Shown: positions 45,210 to 53,294 of the stretch, piece by piece
How positions within the stretch are numbered: position 1 is the first letter of the stretch
Layout: every line of letters begins with the position of its first letter
Assembly: GCA_903832295.1 (NCBI GenBank)
Contig: CAILAZ010000289.1
Coordinates: 1 to 64,000, forward strand
Source of the DNA: an uncultured Acidobacteriota bacterium
GTDB lineage: Bacteria; Acidobacteriota; Terriglobia; Terriglobales; Acidobacteriaceae
Reading direction: 5' to 3'
DNA length: 64,000 bases
Made by a program: the position numbers and the translations under genes
Notes under the pieces: model-generated
Seen by the model: the letters and a program-made list of their open reading frames with translations, nothing else
What the model was told of the DNA's origin: nothing
Databases searched by the model: none

Positions 45210-45464
45210 CTAGCTCTTGTAGTAGTTCGCGTTCTTCGCCGCAAACTCCTGCTTGTCTGCAGGCAGTTCGTCAGCCGGGAAGATCGAATTCGTCGGGCAC
45301 TCTGCTACGCAGCCGCCGCAATCCATGCACTCTTCCGGATTGATATAAAGCTGGGTTGCGGTCTCAAACGCGGGTTCGTCCTTCGTGGGGTGGATCGCTT
45401 CCGAAGGACAGGCATCGAGACAAAGGGCATCTTTTACGCAGCTATCAGTGATGACGTAAGCCAT
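45210..45464 (-). CDS. 7Fe ferredoxin (one 3Fe-4S and one 4Fe-4S cluster)
   Basis: The 84-residue protein has seven cysteines placed as in 7Fe ferredoxins: Cys9, Cys15 and Cys19 (the last followed by Pro) and then CMDCGGCVAECP with Cys46, 49, 52 and 56. The first group has the wide C-x5-C spacing expected of a 3Fe-4S site. It carries electrons in the cytoplasm. ATG at 45464 is supported by AGGAGA six bases upstream. It ends in its own terminator, so linkage to the cytochrome genes is only by proximity. Confidence 0.88.
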   Translation of the reverse strand: MAYVITDSCVKDALCLDACPSEAIHPTKDEPAFETATQLYINPEECMDCGGCVAECPTNSIFPADELPADKQEFAAKNANYYKS

Positions 45465-45579
45465 GAGAAATCTCCTTGCGCAATTCCGGGTTCAGCAAGT
45501 CCTTATAAATGGAATGCAATCCTGCCCGCGCGCAATTCGATCATAACGGCATTGGGTAGGCTCAACTCTGTGATGTGAA

Positions 45580-46446
45580 TCACTTTTCTGGAGTAAACGG
45601 TGCAAAAATCGCTCCCGCCATCTCCCGCGCCCGTTCCGGACTCACACCCTCGTTCCGCAGCTTTTGCAGGCTCAACGCGTCGTGCCGTTTTGCCAGCCGC
45701 ACACCGCAGTGGTCCTTCATCAAGTCGCAGTGGAAGTATTCCGGTGTTTCCAGTCCCAGCGCTCTTTGAAGCAGAATCTGCCTCGCCGTAGAGCGCAACA
45801 GATCCTCGCCGCGCACTACCTCAGTCACACGCATCGCCGCGTCGTCCACCACCACCGCCAGTTGATAGGCAGGAACGTCGTCCCGTCTCCACACGACGAA
45901 ATCCCCAAAATCCTGTCCCGCGACAAACGACTGCGCGCCCAAGCGTCCGTCCACAAACTCCACCCGCTCGCCATCCGGCACGCGGAAGCGCCAGTTCAGG
46001 CCACCCGGAGAAGCGGTCGTCGCCCGTTGATTCCGGCACGTCCCCGGATAGACCGGCTCGTCGTTGTCATCATGCGGCGCGCTCGCCGACTCCGCCAGTT
46101 CCTTGCGTGAACACGTGCACGGATAAATCCATCCGCCCACCAGCAACTCTCTCCACGCATTCAGGTAAAGTTCGTGACGCTCACTCTGCACGTATGGTCC
46201 GTACTCTCCGCCCACATCCGGCCCCTCTTGCCACTCGATTCCGTACCAGTGCAAATCCGCAGCCATCGCCTGCACAAACTCGGGCCGGCAGCGCTGCCCA
46301 TCCAAATCTTCATTGCGGAAAATCAGCACGCCCCCATGTTCGCGCGCGCGTGCAAACGCCGCCCAGAATGTGGCCGCGTGCCCCAGGTGAAGAAACCCTG
46401 TCGGCGAAGGTGCAAGACGCCCGCGATACTGCTTTCCGCATTCCAT
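45580..46446 (-). CDS. gluQ: Glutamyl-Q tRNA(Asp) synthetase
   Basis: This truncated glutamyl-tRNA synthetase attaches glutamate to queuosine in tRNA-Asp. The 288-residue length (no anticodon-binding domain) distinguishes it from GltX. It has RLAPSPTGFLHLGHA with the HLGH signature, a zinc site in YPCTCSRKEL plus the later YPGTC, and the RLAKRHDALSL motif in place of KMSKS. This function implies that the host modifies tRNA-Asp with queuosine. Confidence 0.92.
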   Translation of the reverse strand: MECGKQYRGRLAPSPTGFLHLGHAATFWAAFARAREHGGVLIFRNEDLDGQRCRPEFVQAMAADLHWYGIEWQEGPDVGGEYGPYVQSERHELYLNAWRELLVGGWIYPCTCSRKELAESASAPHDDNDEPVYPGTCRNQRATTASPGGLNWRFRVPDGERVEFVDGRLGAQSFVAGQDFGDFVVWRRDDVPAYQLAVVVDDAAMRVTEVVRGEDLLRSTARQILLQRALGLETPEYFHCDLMKDHCGVRLAKRHDALSLQKLRNEGVSPERAREMAGAIFAPFTPEK

Positions 46447-46502
46447 CGCATCATTCTAGCGCCATGCTGTCACCACGAAACCTCGTGTGAACCTTATGTA
46501 CA

Positions 46503-46533
46503 AACAAAAAGCGCCATCATTTATCGATGGCGC
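46503..46533 (-). terminator. Rho-independent terminator of phhA
   Basis: An 8-bp perfect stem (GCGCCATC / GATGGCGC) with a 7-nt loop is followed on the minus strand by TTTTTGTTTG, 20 bp past the phhA stop. Confidence 0.85.
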
Positions 46534-46553
46534 CGCATCAAGATTTCACTCCC

Positions 46554-47309
46554 TCAACTGGCTTCCACCAGCTCTCTCGCTTCCCGAACAGCGCCCATGA
46601 TCTCCGCAAATGAGGTGATCGCAAACAGCCGCTTGTGAATTTCATCCACCTTCACCGTCGCATTCAGCACCGCCTCCACCGTAAAGTCACAGATCTCGCA
46701 GCCGCCCGTCAGCACATTTGTGCACTCTTCCTGCGACGAAGCAACTCCCGACCCGTAAACCTTCACCTTGCCATCCTGCCGTATCAACCCAAACTCGAAT
46801 GTGTACCAGTAAAGCCGCCCCATCCGCTCAAGCTTCTCTTCGCCTTCGATCTCGCAGCACACCCGACCGTACTCCGCTACTGCATCGGCAAATCGCTGCT
46901 CGGCAAACATCGGCAGGTGGCCCAGGGCGTCGTGCAGGATGTCAGGCTCCGGGGTGTAATCCATCGACTCCCGGCTGCGCAGCCATGTTGTTGTCGGGAA
47001 CCTTTTCGCCCCCAACATCTCAAAGAACGCTCTCGACGGCATGAAGCCCGATACCGGCTGCACCTTCCATCCTGTCCGGGCCTCGAGCCGCGTGCTCACC
47101 TCCGCCAGCCGAGGCAGCCGCTCCCGTTCCAGTCCCAGCGCCTCCCAGCCTTCCAGGTACTCGCGGCAGGCGCACTGTTGCAGTTGCGCCATTCTCCGCG
47201 CCACCAGTTCGCTCCACAGCCCGTGCTGCTCTGCCGAGTACCTGGCATAGTCCTGTTCAATCAGGAATGGTTTCGCTGCAATCAGTCCACTCTCTTCCAA
47301 ACTCCTCAT
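46554..47309 (-). CDS. phhA: Phenylalanine 4-monooxygenase (aromatic amino acid hydroxylase)
   Basis: This non-haem iron, tetrahydropterin-dependent enzyme hydroxylates phenylalanine to tyrosine. From ATG at 47309 the protein has 251 residues. The iron ligands are His126 and His131 in PDILHDALGHLPMF and Glu172 in YWYTFEFGL. The ATG is supported by GGGAGG eight bases upstream; a GTG three codons earlier is discounted. No pterin-4a-carbinolamine dehydratase (phhB) is seen in the window. The gene is monocistronic: its own terminator follows and the upstream gene is divergent. Confidence 0.94.
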   Translation of the reverse strand: MRSLEESGLIAAKPFLIEQDYARYSAEQHGLWSELVARRMAQLQQCACREYLEGWEALGLERERLPRLAEVSTRLEARTGWKVQPVSGFMPSRAFFEMLGAKRFPTTTWLRSRESMDYTPEPDILHDALGHLPMFAEQRFADAVAEYGRVCCEIEGEEKLERMGRLYWYTFEFGLIRQDGKVKVYGSGVASSQEECTNVLTGGCEICDFTVEAVLNATVKVDEIHKRLFAITSFAEIMGAVREARELVEAS

Positions 47310-47432
47310 CAGTTTCACCTCCCAAGGGGTTGGAACACTTTCTTCAGATGCCCAGAGCGAACAAAGCGACTAAACTTCTCTCGCGTGTTATTTCCGCGCC
47401 AAACTTGGTACCCTGTCTTCGGAGACTCTCCC

Positions 47433-47732
47433 ATGGCAAATTTCAACGAACAACCCGAGATCAGGATCAGGAATTCCGACGACTATCGTGAAGGCTACTC
47501 CAATAGTGTCCAAGTCCGAATGAGCGTGTGGGATTTCTTCCTTGCCTTCGGCAAAGCACTCCCGGGTGACGGCCCCGGCATCGACCTGCAGAACTTTCAG
47601 GGGATTTACCTGAGCCCGCAGCAGGCTAAGGCGCTTGCGCTCATGTTGCAGCAGAATGTCGCCAACTATGAACAGACATTTGGCGAGATCAAACTCGATC
47701 CGCAGTTCACACAGAACGGTCCCGTCCACTAA
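47433..47732 (+). CDS. DUF3467 family protein
   Basis: The 99-residue protein matches the DUF3467 pattern: a central GIYLSPQQAKALALMLQQNVANYEQTFGEIKLD, which in relatives reads SP..AK.L...L..N...YE..FG.I. No function is established. ATG at 47433 gives the natural N-terminus (MANFNEQPEIRIRN); the long upstream frame in this register lies antisense to phhA and is not coding. It is divergent from phhA and lies 3 bp ahead of the glycosyltransferase gene. Confidence 0.82.
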   Translation: MANFNEQPEIRIRNSDDYREGYSNSVQVRMSVWDFFLAFGKALPGDGPGIDLQNFQGIYLSPQQAKALALMLQQNVANYEQTFGEIKLDPQFTQNGPVH

Positions 47733-47735
47733 CGC

Positions 47736-49454
47736 ATGCCGGGCAAACCGCAGAACACCGCCGCTCCTGGGGCTCAGGCTTTGGGAGCATTCGCCGTAAT
47801 CTTCGGAGCTCTCTGGCTCACTCACCTTCCGCTGCTTCGCCTGCCTTACTTCTGGGATGAGGCCGGGTACTTTATTCCCGCCGCGCGCGACATTCTGCTC
47901 ACCGGCACGCTCATTCCGCATACCACGCTCTCCAATGCCCACCCGCCGCTGGTGATGCTCTACCTCGCGCTCGCATGGAAGCTCACGGCTTATTCGCCGC
48001 TGATTACACGCACGGCCATGCTGCTGGTGGCCGCGTTCGGGTTCACTGCTCTCTGGCTGATCGCACGACGCGTGGCATCACCTTCGGTTGCTGCTGCCAC
48101 CGTTCTGCTCACTGCGCTTTCACCCACCATCTTTTCGCAATCCGCCATGGCGCAACTTGACATTGCGGCCTTCGCGCTCATTCTCTGGATGCTGTACTCC
48201 CACATACTAGGGCGACGCTGGCAGGTGATTCTGTTCGCCTCGCTCGCGGCGGTCGCCAAAGAAACCACCATCGTCGTCACCCTCACACTCTTTGGAGCCG
48301 ACCTGTTGGGCTACATCGCGCACCGCTATTGTGGCGCGCGGCAGGGCGCTCTCGTCGCACGACTCTGCCTTCCGCGCCGCAGTCTTGCACAGTGCGCCGC
48401 ATATCTGCTCGCGCTGCTTCCGCTCGTGGCCTGGTATGCATACCACTATCAACAGACGGGGCACGTCTTCGGCAACCCGGACTACCTGCGCTACAACGTC
48501 GGAGCCACAGTCACGCCACTGCGCATTGTGCTCGCAGCGCTGATGCGCATGTGGCACGCCGCAGGATATATGAATCTGTTCGTCCTCACATTTGCAGCGC
48601 TGTTGCTGTGGTGGAAGAAGGATGAAACATCCGCTGCCTGTTTGGGCGCACCCATCGCGGAGAACATTCAACTACTCTTCGTGCTGGTGGTGCTGGCGCA
48701 GGTTGCGGAGTTCTCAGTGGTGGGGGGAGCGCTGCTGGCGCGCTACATGATCGCGGCAGTTCCGCTGGTGGTGCTGCTCGCGGTGAATACGGTGCGGCGC
48801 TATGCACCGGGGTGGAGGTGGTGGATCGCGGCGTGCGCGCTGGCGTTTGTGGCGGCAATGATTTTCAACCCGCCGTGGTTCATCTCGCCAGAGGACAATC
48901 TGACGTGGACGCAATACGTGCGCATGCATCAGCAGGCGGCGCGGTACGTGGAAGCGCACTACGCGCAACAGCGCATTCTTACTGCGTGGACTGCATCGGA
49001 CGAATTGAGCCGGCCATTCCTGGGATATGTGGAGAAGCCGCTGGCAGTGGTGCGAATTGAGAACTTCACGGCGGAGGAGATACTGCGGGCACGGCAGGCA
49101 ACAGAGAGCTATGACGTGGTGGTGGCGTTCTCTACGAAGTACGAGCCGCGGCGCGGAATCTTCCAGAAGATTCCGGGATGGACGCGAATGCAGACGCGGT
49201 ACTTTGATTTCCATCAAGATCTGGGGGCGGAGAGGATTGCGCGGATGCTGCAAGGACGAATTGTGTGGAGCGACGCGACAGTGGGGGAATGGGTGGCGGT
49301 CATTGAGATTGACAAGATACGGAATGCGGATGCGGGTTTGGAGCAGTATTCATGCGGGGTTGCGAGGGTGGGGCGCCGCGGAAGAGGAATATTTCCGGCT
49401 CCGGGCGGGTGGGGCGCGGAGGAAGAAACGATTGGCGTTCCTGATAATCGTTGA
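47736..49454 (+). CDS. GT-C-type membrane glycosyltransferase (family 39-like)
   Basis: The 572-residue protein has about ten membrane helices to residue 380 and a soluble C-terminal part. The first extracytoplasmic loop carries YFWDEAGYFIPAARDIL, the acidic DE pair typical of GT-C enzymes such as ArnT/PMT, which use polyprenyl-phosphate sugars. HPPL in the next loop (NAHPPLVMLYLA) fits the same group. It probably glycosylates lipid, protein or polymer outside the membrane, but the acceptor is not evident. The last 25 residues are Gly/Arg-rich and may lie near a disturbed end at the border of the low-GC island. Confidence 0.78.
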   Translation: MPGKPQNTAAPGAQALGAFAVIFGALWLTHLPLLRLPYFWDEAGYFIPAARDILLTGTLIPHTTLSNAHPPLVMLYLALAWKLTAYSPLITRTAMLLVAAFGFTALWLIARRVASPSVAAATVLLTALSPTIFSQSAMAQLDIAAFALILWMLYSHILGRRWQVILFASLAAVAKETTIVVTLTLFGADLLGYIAHRYCGARQGALVARLCLPRRSLAQCAAYLLALLPLVAWYAYHYQQTGHVFGNPDYLRYNVGATVTPLRIVLAALMRMWHAAGYMNLFVLTFAALLLWWKKDETSAACLGAPIAENIQLLFVLVVLAQVAEFSVVGGALLARYMIAAVPLVVLLAVNTVRRYAPGWRWWIAACALAFVAAMIFNPPWFISPEDNLTWTQYVRMHQQAARYVEAHYAQQRILTAWTASDELSRPFLGYVEKPLAVVRIENFTAEEILRARQATESYDVVVAFSTKYEPRRGIFQKIPGWTRMQTRYFDFHQDLGAERIARMLQGRIVWSDATVGEWVAVIEIDKIRNADAGLEQYSCGVARVGRRGRGIFPAPGGWGAEEETIGVPDNR

Positions 49455-49702
49455 AAACGCTGTATTTACTTTTGAGTGAATGGTTCAGGCGGGTCCGGAA
49501 CGATTGACTGATGTGTCCTACGATTTCAGGGAGATGGTTGGCGAGAAAGTGAATGGTCAGGAGAGCCGGGATTCGGAGTTCTTCCCCGGCGGCGGGTAGA
49601 GGGTGAGAGGAATTTTCCGGAGACGGATGGGGCGCCCTCGAGTCCCTTCAACAATCAGTTTCTTCCACGACGATCAGCTCAGGAAATCCAAGAGTTACCA
49701 GT
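49455..49702. other. Gene-free stretch at left border of the low-GC island
   Basis: No convincing reading frame or RNA gene is seen. GC content falls visibly here compared with the glycosyltransferase gene before it. Confidence 0.35.
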
Positions 49703-49933
49703 TCAGATTGAAAATGAGTAAGTCTTGCCATCCGCAAGAGAATGGCTCCCCATCCTTTGGCCGTGTACCCAGATAGTGCCCGGGTGATTGCCGTGGTTGT
49801 GAAACTCGACCCAGCCGTCGCGGTGTGTCCGCTTCTCATCACAGCCGCGGAGGAGTCCATAGTCGATCATCACGCCGATGTCTCCGCGAGGCTTGCCACG
49901 GTCATCGATCACTCTCACTGAAAAATGTCCCAT
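49703..49933 (-). CDS. Small beta-rich protein, unknown function
   Basis: The 76-residue protein opens with MGHFSVRVIDDRGKPRGDIGVMIDYGLL and continues with THRDGWVEFHNHGNHPGTIWVHG before LADGKTYSFSI. That is the pattern of a small Ig-like or carboxypeptidase-regulatory-like sandwich: a strand, a D-x-G-K-P turn and a DGWVEF strand. I believe similar short proteins occur in other bacteria but know no function. The ATG at 49933 has only a weak AGAGC upstream. It sits in the low-GC island beside the DpnI-like gene, on the same strand. Confidence 0.5.
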   Translation of the reverse strand: MGHFSVRVIDDRGKPRGDIGVMIDYGLLRGCDEKRTHRDGWVEFHNHGNHPGTIWVHGQRMGSHSLADGKTYSFSI

Positions 49934-50191
49934 ATAGAAGCTCTATGGTTACGAGCCGCACGTTCGCTCCAGCCCCGTAACAGTCTCACTCAACGAATAA
50001 CGCAAAGAGCTTGAAGCGACCACTCGTCCCTCTAGTGTAGGCCGGGGGACCAGCGATCCGGATGTGCGATGTTCAAGTTTGGATCGCTTTCCCTTTGTGG
50101 AATGCAGAGCCGAAAATTCCTCCGAGGCGCTGCCTACAACCACACTCGACATTCAGTGAGGATTAGGATCCTAGTCGGAATTGAGGTGACT

Positions 50192-50359
50192 ATGCCGGGA
50201 ATGATTTACGAGAACAGATATGTGTGCCCAAGATGCGGGACCAAGTGGATGGACCGATGGTGTGCTTTGTGCAATGACCGCTGCCCTCATTGCCATCTGG
50301 AGAGTTCGCCAATCTTAAGTTCGGAGACCGGCCAGCGATGCCAGCACTCGGATTGCTAA
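50192..50359 (+). CDS. Small zinc-ribbon protein
   Basis: The 55-residue protein (MPGMIYENRYVCPRCGTKWM...) holds four cysteine pairs or near-pairs: CPRC, CALC, CPHC and a terminal CQHSDC, enough for two zinc sites. Such treble-clef or ribbon proteins bind nucleic acid or protein. GAGGTG lies 3-8 bases ahead of the ATG, a good start. The open frame continues upstream to 50069 without coding character. Its stop overlaps the stop of the convergent DpnI-like gene by four bases. Confidence 0.62.
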   Translation: MPGMIYENRYVCPRCGTKWMDRWCALCNDRCPHCHLESSPILSSETGQRCQHSDC

Positions 50360-51153
50360 GGAATGGGGAGCTTATCAACGATGTTCGTATTCCATTGATA
50401 GTTCCCACTCCCCACGAAGCGGAGCATTCCTAAATCCCTTAGCGCTTGCAACTGCTGTCGAATTTTGGGGCGAACGTTTTTGTTTCGGGGATGCAGAGCG
50501 CTTAGATAATGGTCCTGCGAGTACATATCTCCGAGGCTGAATTCTGACTTATTGAGCGAGCGCGCGATGTTAAGCACATCGATTAGCCATCCACGCGTCG
50601 AGACATCCAACGTCTGCAAAACGGCCATGCTCCTGTATTGCCTCCGCACCGCTATCGCATCGATTGGCTGGGAGTCGGCAATAAGGGGCACTCTGAGATC
50701 GCTTGGGATGCTGCTAAGGAGGATGTTGCAGCCCACCCACCCTGCGCGCCGTGCGGTCGGAGAAAGCGGCTTCCTCTTTTCTACTGCGGCGAGACTGAAG
50801 CCGAAGGACGGGATGAGCATCGCGTTCTTTACGGACCATTCGGCACGGTCGTAATGCACAAGAATGAGATTTGGAATCCGGTTTGACTCTATTGCACGAC
50901 ACATGGCGTCGTAGCCGGAGTCGGTCACCCTGTTTCCAAAAGGAAAACTCTGACTCTTGAGTTGGAATACCGACTCACAACCATCGCAAGTGAAATCAAC
51001 GGCCTGTGTATTTGGCGGCGTCGAACGAAGTTGAGCAGACTCGCACTTGACACAATAGAGATTTGCTTGTGCCCAAGCCTCGGTACATACACGCGCCTGT
51101 TGGCTAGCGCTGGTGAAGTTCACGGCCAGCAAACGACTCATCTGCAGGTCCAA
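50356..51153 (-). CDS. DpnI-type methylation-directed restriction endonuclease
   Basis: The 265-residue protein lines up with DpnI, which cuts GATC only when the adenine is methylated. The N-terminal nuclease domain has SASQQARVCTEAW, a zinc site of Cys34, Cys37, Cys56 and Cys59, and the catalytic line AVDF...FQLKS giving Asp53, Gln64 and Lys66. The middle matches DpnI closely in RKPLSPTARRAGWVGCNI. The last 75 residues (SRGWLIDVLNIARSL onward) fit its C-terminal winged helix, a second methyl-GATC reader. TTG at 51153 keeps DpnI numbering; ATG at 51141 is an alternative. No methyltransferase lies nearby, as expected for this type. Gln64 stands where DpnI, from memory, has Glu. Confidence 0.9.
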   Translation of the reverse strand: MDLQMSRLLAVNFTSASQQARVCTEAWAQANLYCVKCESAQLRSTPPNTQAVDFTCDGCESVFQLKSQSFPFGNRVTDSGYDAMCRAIESNRIPNLILVHYDRAEWSVKNAMLIPSFGFSLAAVEKRKPLSPTARRAGWVGCNILLSSIPSDLRVPLIADSQPIDAIAVRRQYRSMAVLQTLDVSTRGWLIDVLNIARSLNKSEFSLGDMYSQDHYLSALHPRNKNVRPKIRQQLQALRDLGMLRFVGSGNYQWNTNIVDKLPIP

Positions 51154-51519
51154 GAGGCTGTCGCTCCATTACAGAAGTGTATCGGGTACTCTGTTGAACA
51201 ACTTCTAGCAGTCGCTGTCTGCTCCGGTGGTGGCCGACGAGGACTCTGCCCGCACCAAGAAACCGCAATAGGCAACGGATACTAAAATGAAGTCGTAGTT
51301 CAACTTTATAGTCTTCTCGCAGAAATGAAACGGAAATTCTCAGCACCAAAGCCTGCACTTCCCATTTGCGACTTCTCTTCCTCTCTGCGATTCGGGCTAC
51401 CGCCTCGAACTTTGCAGGCGCAGGTCGGGAATTCCGGAGAGCAAGGTGGTGCAGCTCCAAGAGTTGGAGGGAGCCGAGGCTGAACCACGCAGCAAGGAGC
51501 CAACTCTGGGCCATCTGGT
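51154..51519. other. Gene-free stretch at right border of the low-GC island
   Basis: This 366-bp stretch between the DpnI-like gene and the MEMO-family gene has no credible gene. One minus-strand frame is open across it, but it runs out of the MEMO gene in another frame and has no family features. A TTGAAC ... TATCCG pair (51304-51277 region, minus strand) could act as a weak promoter for the nuclease gene. Confidence 0.35.
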
Positions 51520-52329
51520 TTAGCGGATGACCATGGCGGCGTAGCCGACGACGTGGGTGCGGTCGCCGGAGACGTCTCCGGAGGTGGCGTAGCGGACGAG
51601 GGAGGCGGAGGTGGCTCCGAGGCGGAGGGCGGCGGTGAGCATGGCGACGGTGGGACCGACACCGCACATGGAGATGTTCTGGCCGCGGACGGTGTGAAAG
51701 AGTCCGGTGGGCTGGAGGGCGAGGACCTGCTCGATGGCGAGGGCGTCTTTGACGCGGGTTTCGGCGTCATCCTCGTAGTGGTTCATGTCACTGGAGGCGA
51801 CGATGAGGACGGGCTCGCGGGATTCGGCGATGACCTTGGCGAGGACGACACCGAGAGCGGTGAGGACTTCGAGTTGTCCGGTGCCGACGGTGATGGGGAC
51901 GAAGCTGAGGTCCGGCTGGAGAGCCTGGAGAAATGGAAGCTGCACCTCGACGGCGTGCTCGCGCAGCTGGGCGGCAAGGTCTTCACGCAGGAGGGGGAAA
52001 GAGAGCTTGAGGGCATCGGCGAGAGGGGTGTCAATGGCGACGTCGCCGAGGGGAGTGCGGAAGCTGCCGGCGCTGATGATGGAGAGCGGCTCTCCGAGGC
52101 CGGTGTGGTTGGGGCAGAGGATGATGACGCGGCGGGGGATGGCGACCTGGGCGTAAACGGAGCCGGCGACGGCGCCGGAGTAGATGTATCCGGCGTGGGG
52201 GGCGACGAGGCCGAAGGCGGGGAGTTTCTTGGCCGGGGGCGCGAGGAAGGCGTGCACCTCGCGGAGCAGCTCTGGCTTGGACCCGGGGTAGAACTGTCCG
52301 GCGACGGCGGGCTGGCGAACGGCGCTCAT
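51520..52329 (-). CDS. MEMO1-family protein (AmmeMemoRadiSam system protein B)
   Basis: The 269-residue protein has the MEMO family landmarks: VRQPAVAGQFYPGS at the start, VAPHAGYIYSGAVAG, LCPNHTGLG, EHAVEVQLPFLQ, VASSDMNHYE and CGVGPTVAML. The His and Cys residues form a metal-binding pocket related to extradiol dioxygenases. In many bacteria and archaea the protein is encoded with AMMECR1 and a radical SAM protein, but neither is seen in this window. The start overlaps the rsmA stop by four bases (ATGA). The reaction is not established. Confidence 0.9.
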   Translation of the reverse strand: MSAVRQPAVAGQFYPGSKPELLREVHAFLAPPAKKLPAFGLVAPHAGYIYSGAVAGSVYAQVAIPRRVIILCPNHTGLGEPLSIISAGSFRTPLGDVAIDTPLADALKLSFPLLREDLAAQLREHAVEVQLPFLQALQPDLSFVPITVGTGQLEVLTALGVVLAKVIAESREPVLIVASSDMNHYEDDAETRVKDALAIEQVLALQPTGLFHTVRGQNISMCGVGPTVAMLTAALRLGATSASLVRYATSGDVSGDRTHVVGYAAMVIR

Positions 52330-53192
52330 GCGGGAGTCCTTTCGGCCTTCAGTTCCAGGTAGAGGCGCGCCATGTCTTCAAGGGAGATGGCCTCGGCACG
52401 GGTGGTTCCGGCGATGGCGGCACGCTCGAGCGAGGACTTGACGATGGACTTGTCATAGGCAAGTTTGAGGTTGTTGCTGACGGTTTTGCGCTTCTGGGCA
52501 AACATGACCTTGAGGAAGGCGATGAATCCGGGCTCGTCCACCGAGAGCGCGGCAAAGCGTGGCTGCATCTTCATGCGGAAGACGGCGGAGCGCACGTTGG
52601 GCGGAGGGTCAAAGGATTCGGGGCCGAGTTCGAAGAGCTTCTGCACGGTTCCGTACATTTGCGCGGTGGCGGAGAGGAGACCGTAGTCGCGGGTGCCGGG
52701 AGCGGCGGTGATGCGGTCGGCCACTTCCTTCTGAACCATGAGGACGAGAGTTTCAATGCGGTCGGCGGCGGCGAAGAGCTTGAGGAGAATATCGGTGGTG
52801 ATGTAGTAGGGCAGGTTGCCGACGACATGGGCCTTGAAGAGCCCGGTGGGACGCAGATCGCGGAGAGGTCCGGGAGTGGAGCCGAGGACGGTGCCAAGAT
52901 CGACCTGGAGGATATCGGCTTCGAGAACCTCGACGTTGGTGAGCGGAGTAAAGCGCATGCGAAGCTGGGCGGCGAGGACGCGGTCGAGTTCGACGGCGAT
53001 GAGACGGCCGGAGCGGCGGGCAAGGAGTTCGGTGAGTGCGGCTTCGCCGGGGCCGATTTCGACGACGGTGGTTTCACGAACGTCGCCGAGGGCGTCCACA
53101 ATGCGCTGCATGGCATCGAGGTCCACGAGGAAGTTCTGGCCCAGCTTGGGCTTCCGGGTACTTACAACTCGATTCGGCAAAACCTTGACCAA
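52326..53192 (-). CDS. rsmA: 16S rRNA (adenine1518/1519-N6)-dimethyltransferase
   Basis: RsmA (KsgA) dimethylates two adenines near the 3' end of 16S rRNA. The protein has RKPKLGQNFLVD, the SAM motif VEIGPGEAALTELL, the acidic VELDRVLA, EADILQ and the catalytic NLPYY. No ATG fits before RKPKLGQNFL, so the start must be non-ATG: TTG at 53192, with AAAGGCGG upstream, gives 288 residues; TTG at 53180 is an alternative. The frame is open to 53492 but that part overlaps divergent glgA. It is coupled to the MEMO gene by a four-base overlap. Confidence 0.92.
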   Translation of the reverse strand: MVKVLPNRVVSTRKPKLGQNFLVDLDAMQRIVDALGDVRETTVVEIGPGEAALTELLARRSGRLIAVELDRVLAAQLRMRFTPLTNVEVLEADILQVDLGTVLGSTPGPLRDLRPTGLFKAHVVGNLPYYITTDILLKLFAAADRIETLVLMVQKEVADRITAAPGTRDYGLLSATAQMYGTVQKLFELGPESFDPPPNVRSAVFRMKMQPRFAALSVDEPGFIAFLKVMFAQKRKTVSNNLKLAYDKSIVKSSLERAAIAGTTRAEAISLEDMARLYLELKAERTPA

Positions 53193-53294
53193 GATTGACC
53201 GCCTTTCATTCCGACCGTTAGACTTCACGGTTGCGCGTGTTCCATGATTGGAGAACGCGCATCCAACTGCTGTTCGTGCTTTTCCGGAGGCCCC

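Noticed and set aside
46635-47432. Long plus-strand extension ahead of the DUF3467 gene
   Set aside because: It is antisense to phhA and His/Arg-rich; the conserved protein begins at 47433.
49934-50191. tRNA or other stable RNA in the low-GC island as an integration site
   Set aside because: I looked for a T-loop (GTTCRANNC), an acceptor stem and CCA and found none; no flanking direct repeats were evident by eye either.
51104-51667. 187-codon minus-strand frame across the right border of the low-GC island
   Set aside because: It starts inside the MEMO gene in another frame, ends inside the nuclease gene and has no ribosome binding site or recognised motif.
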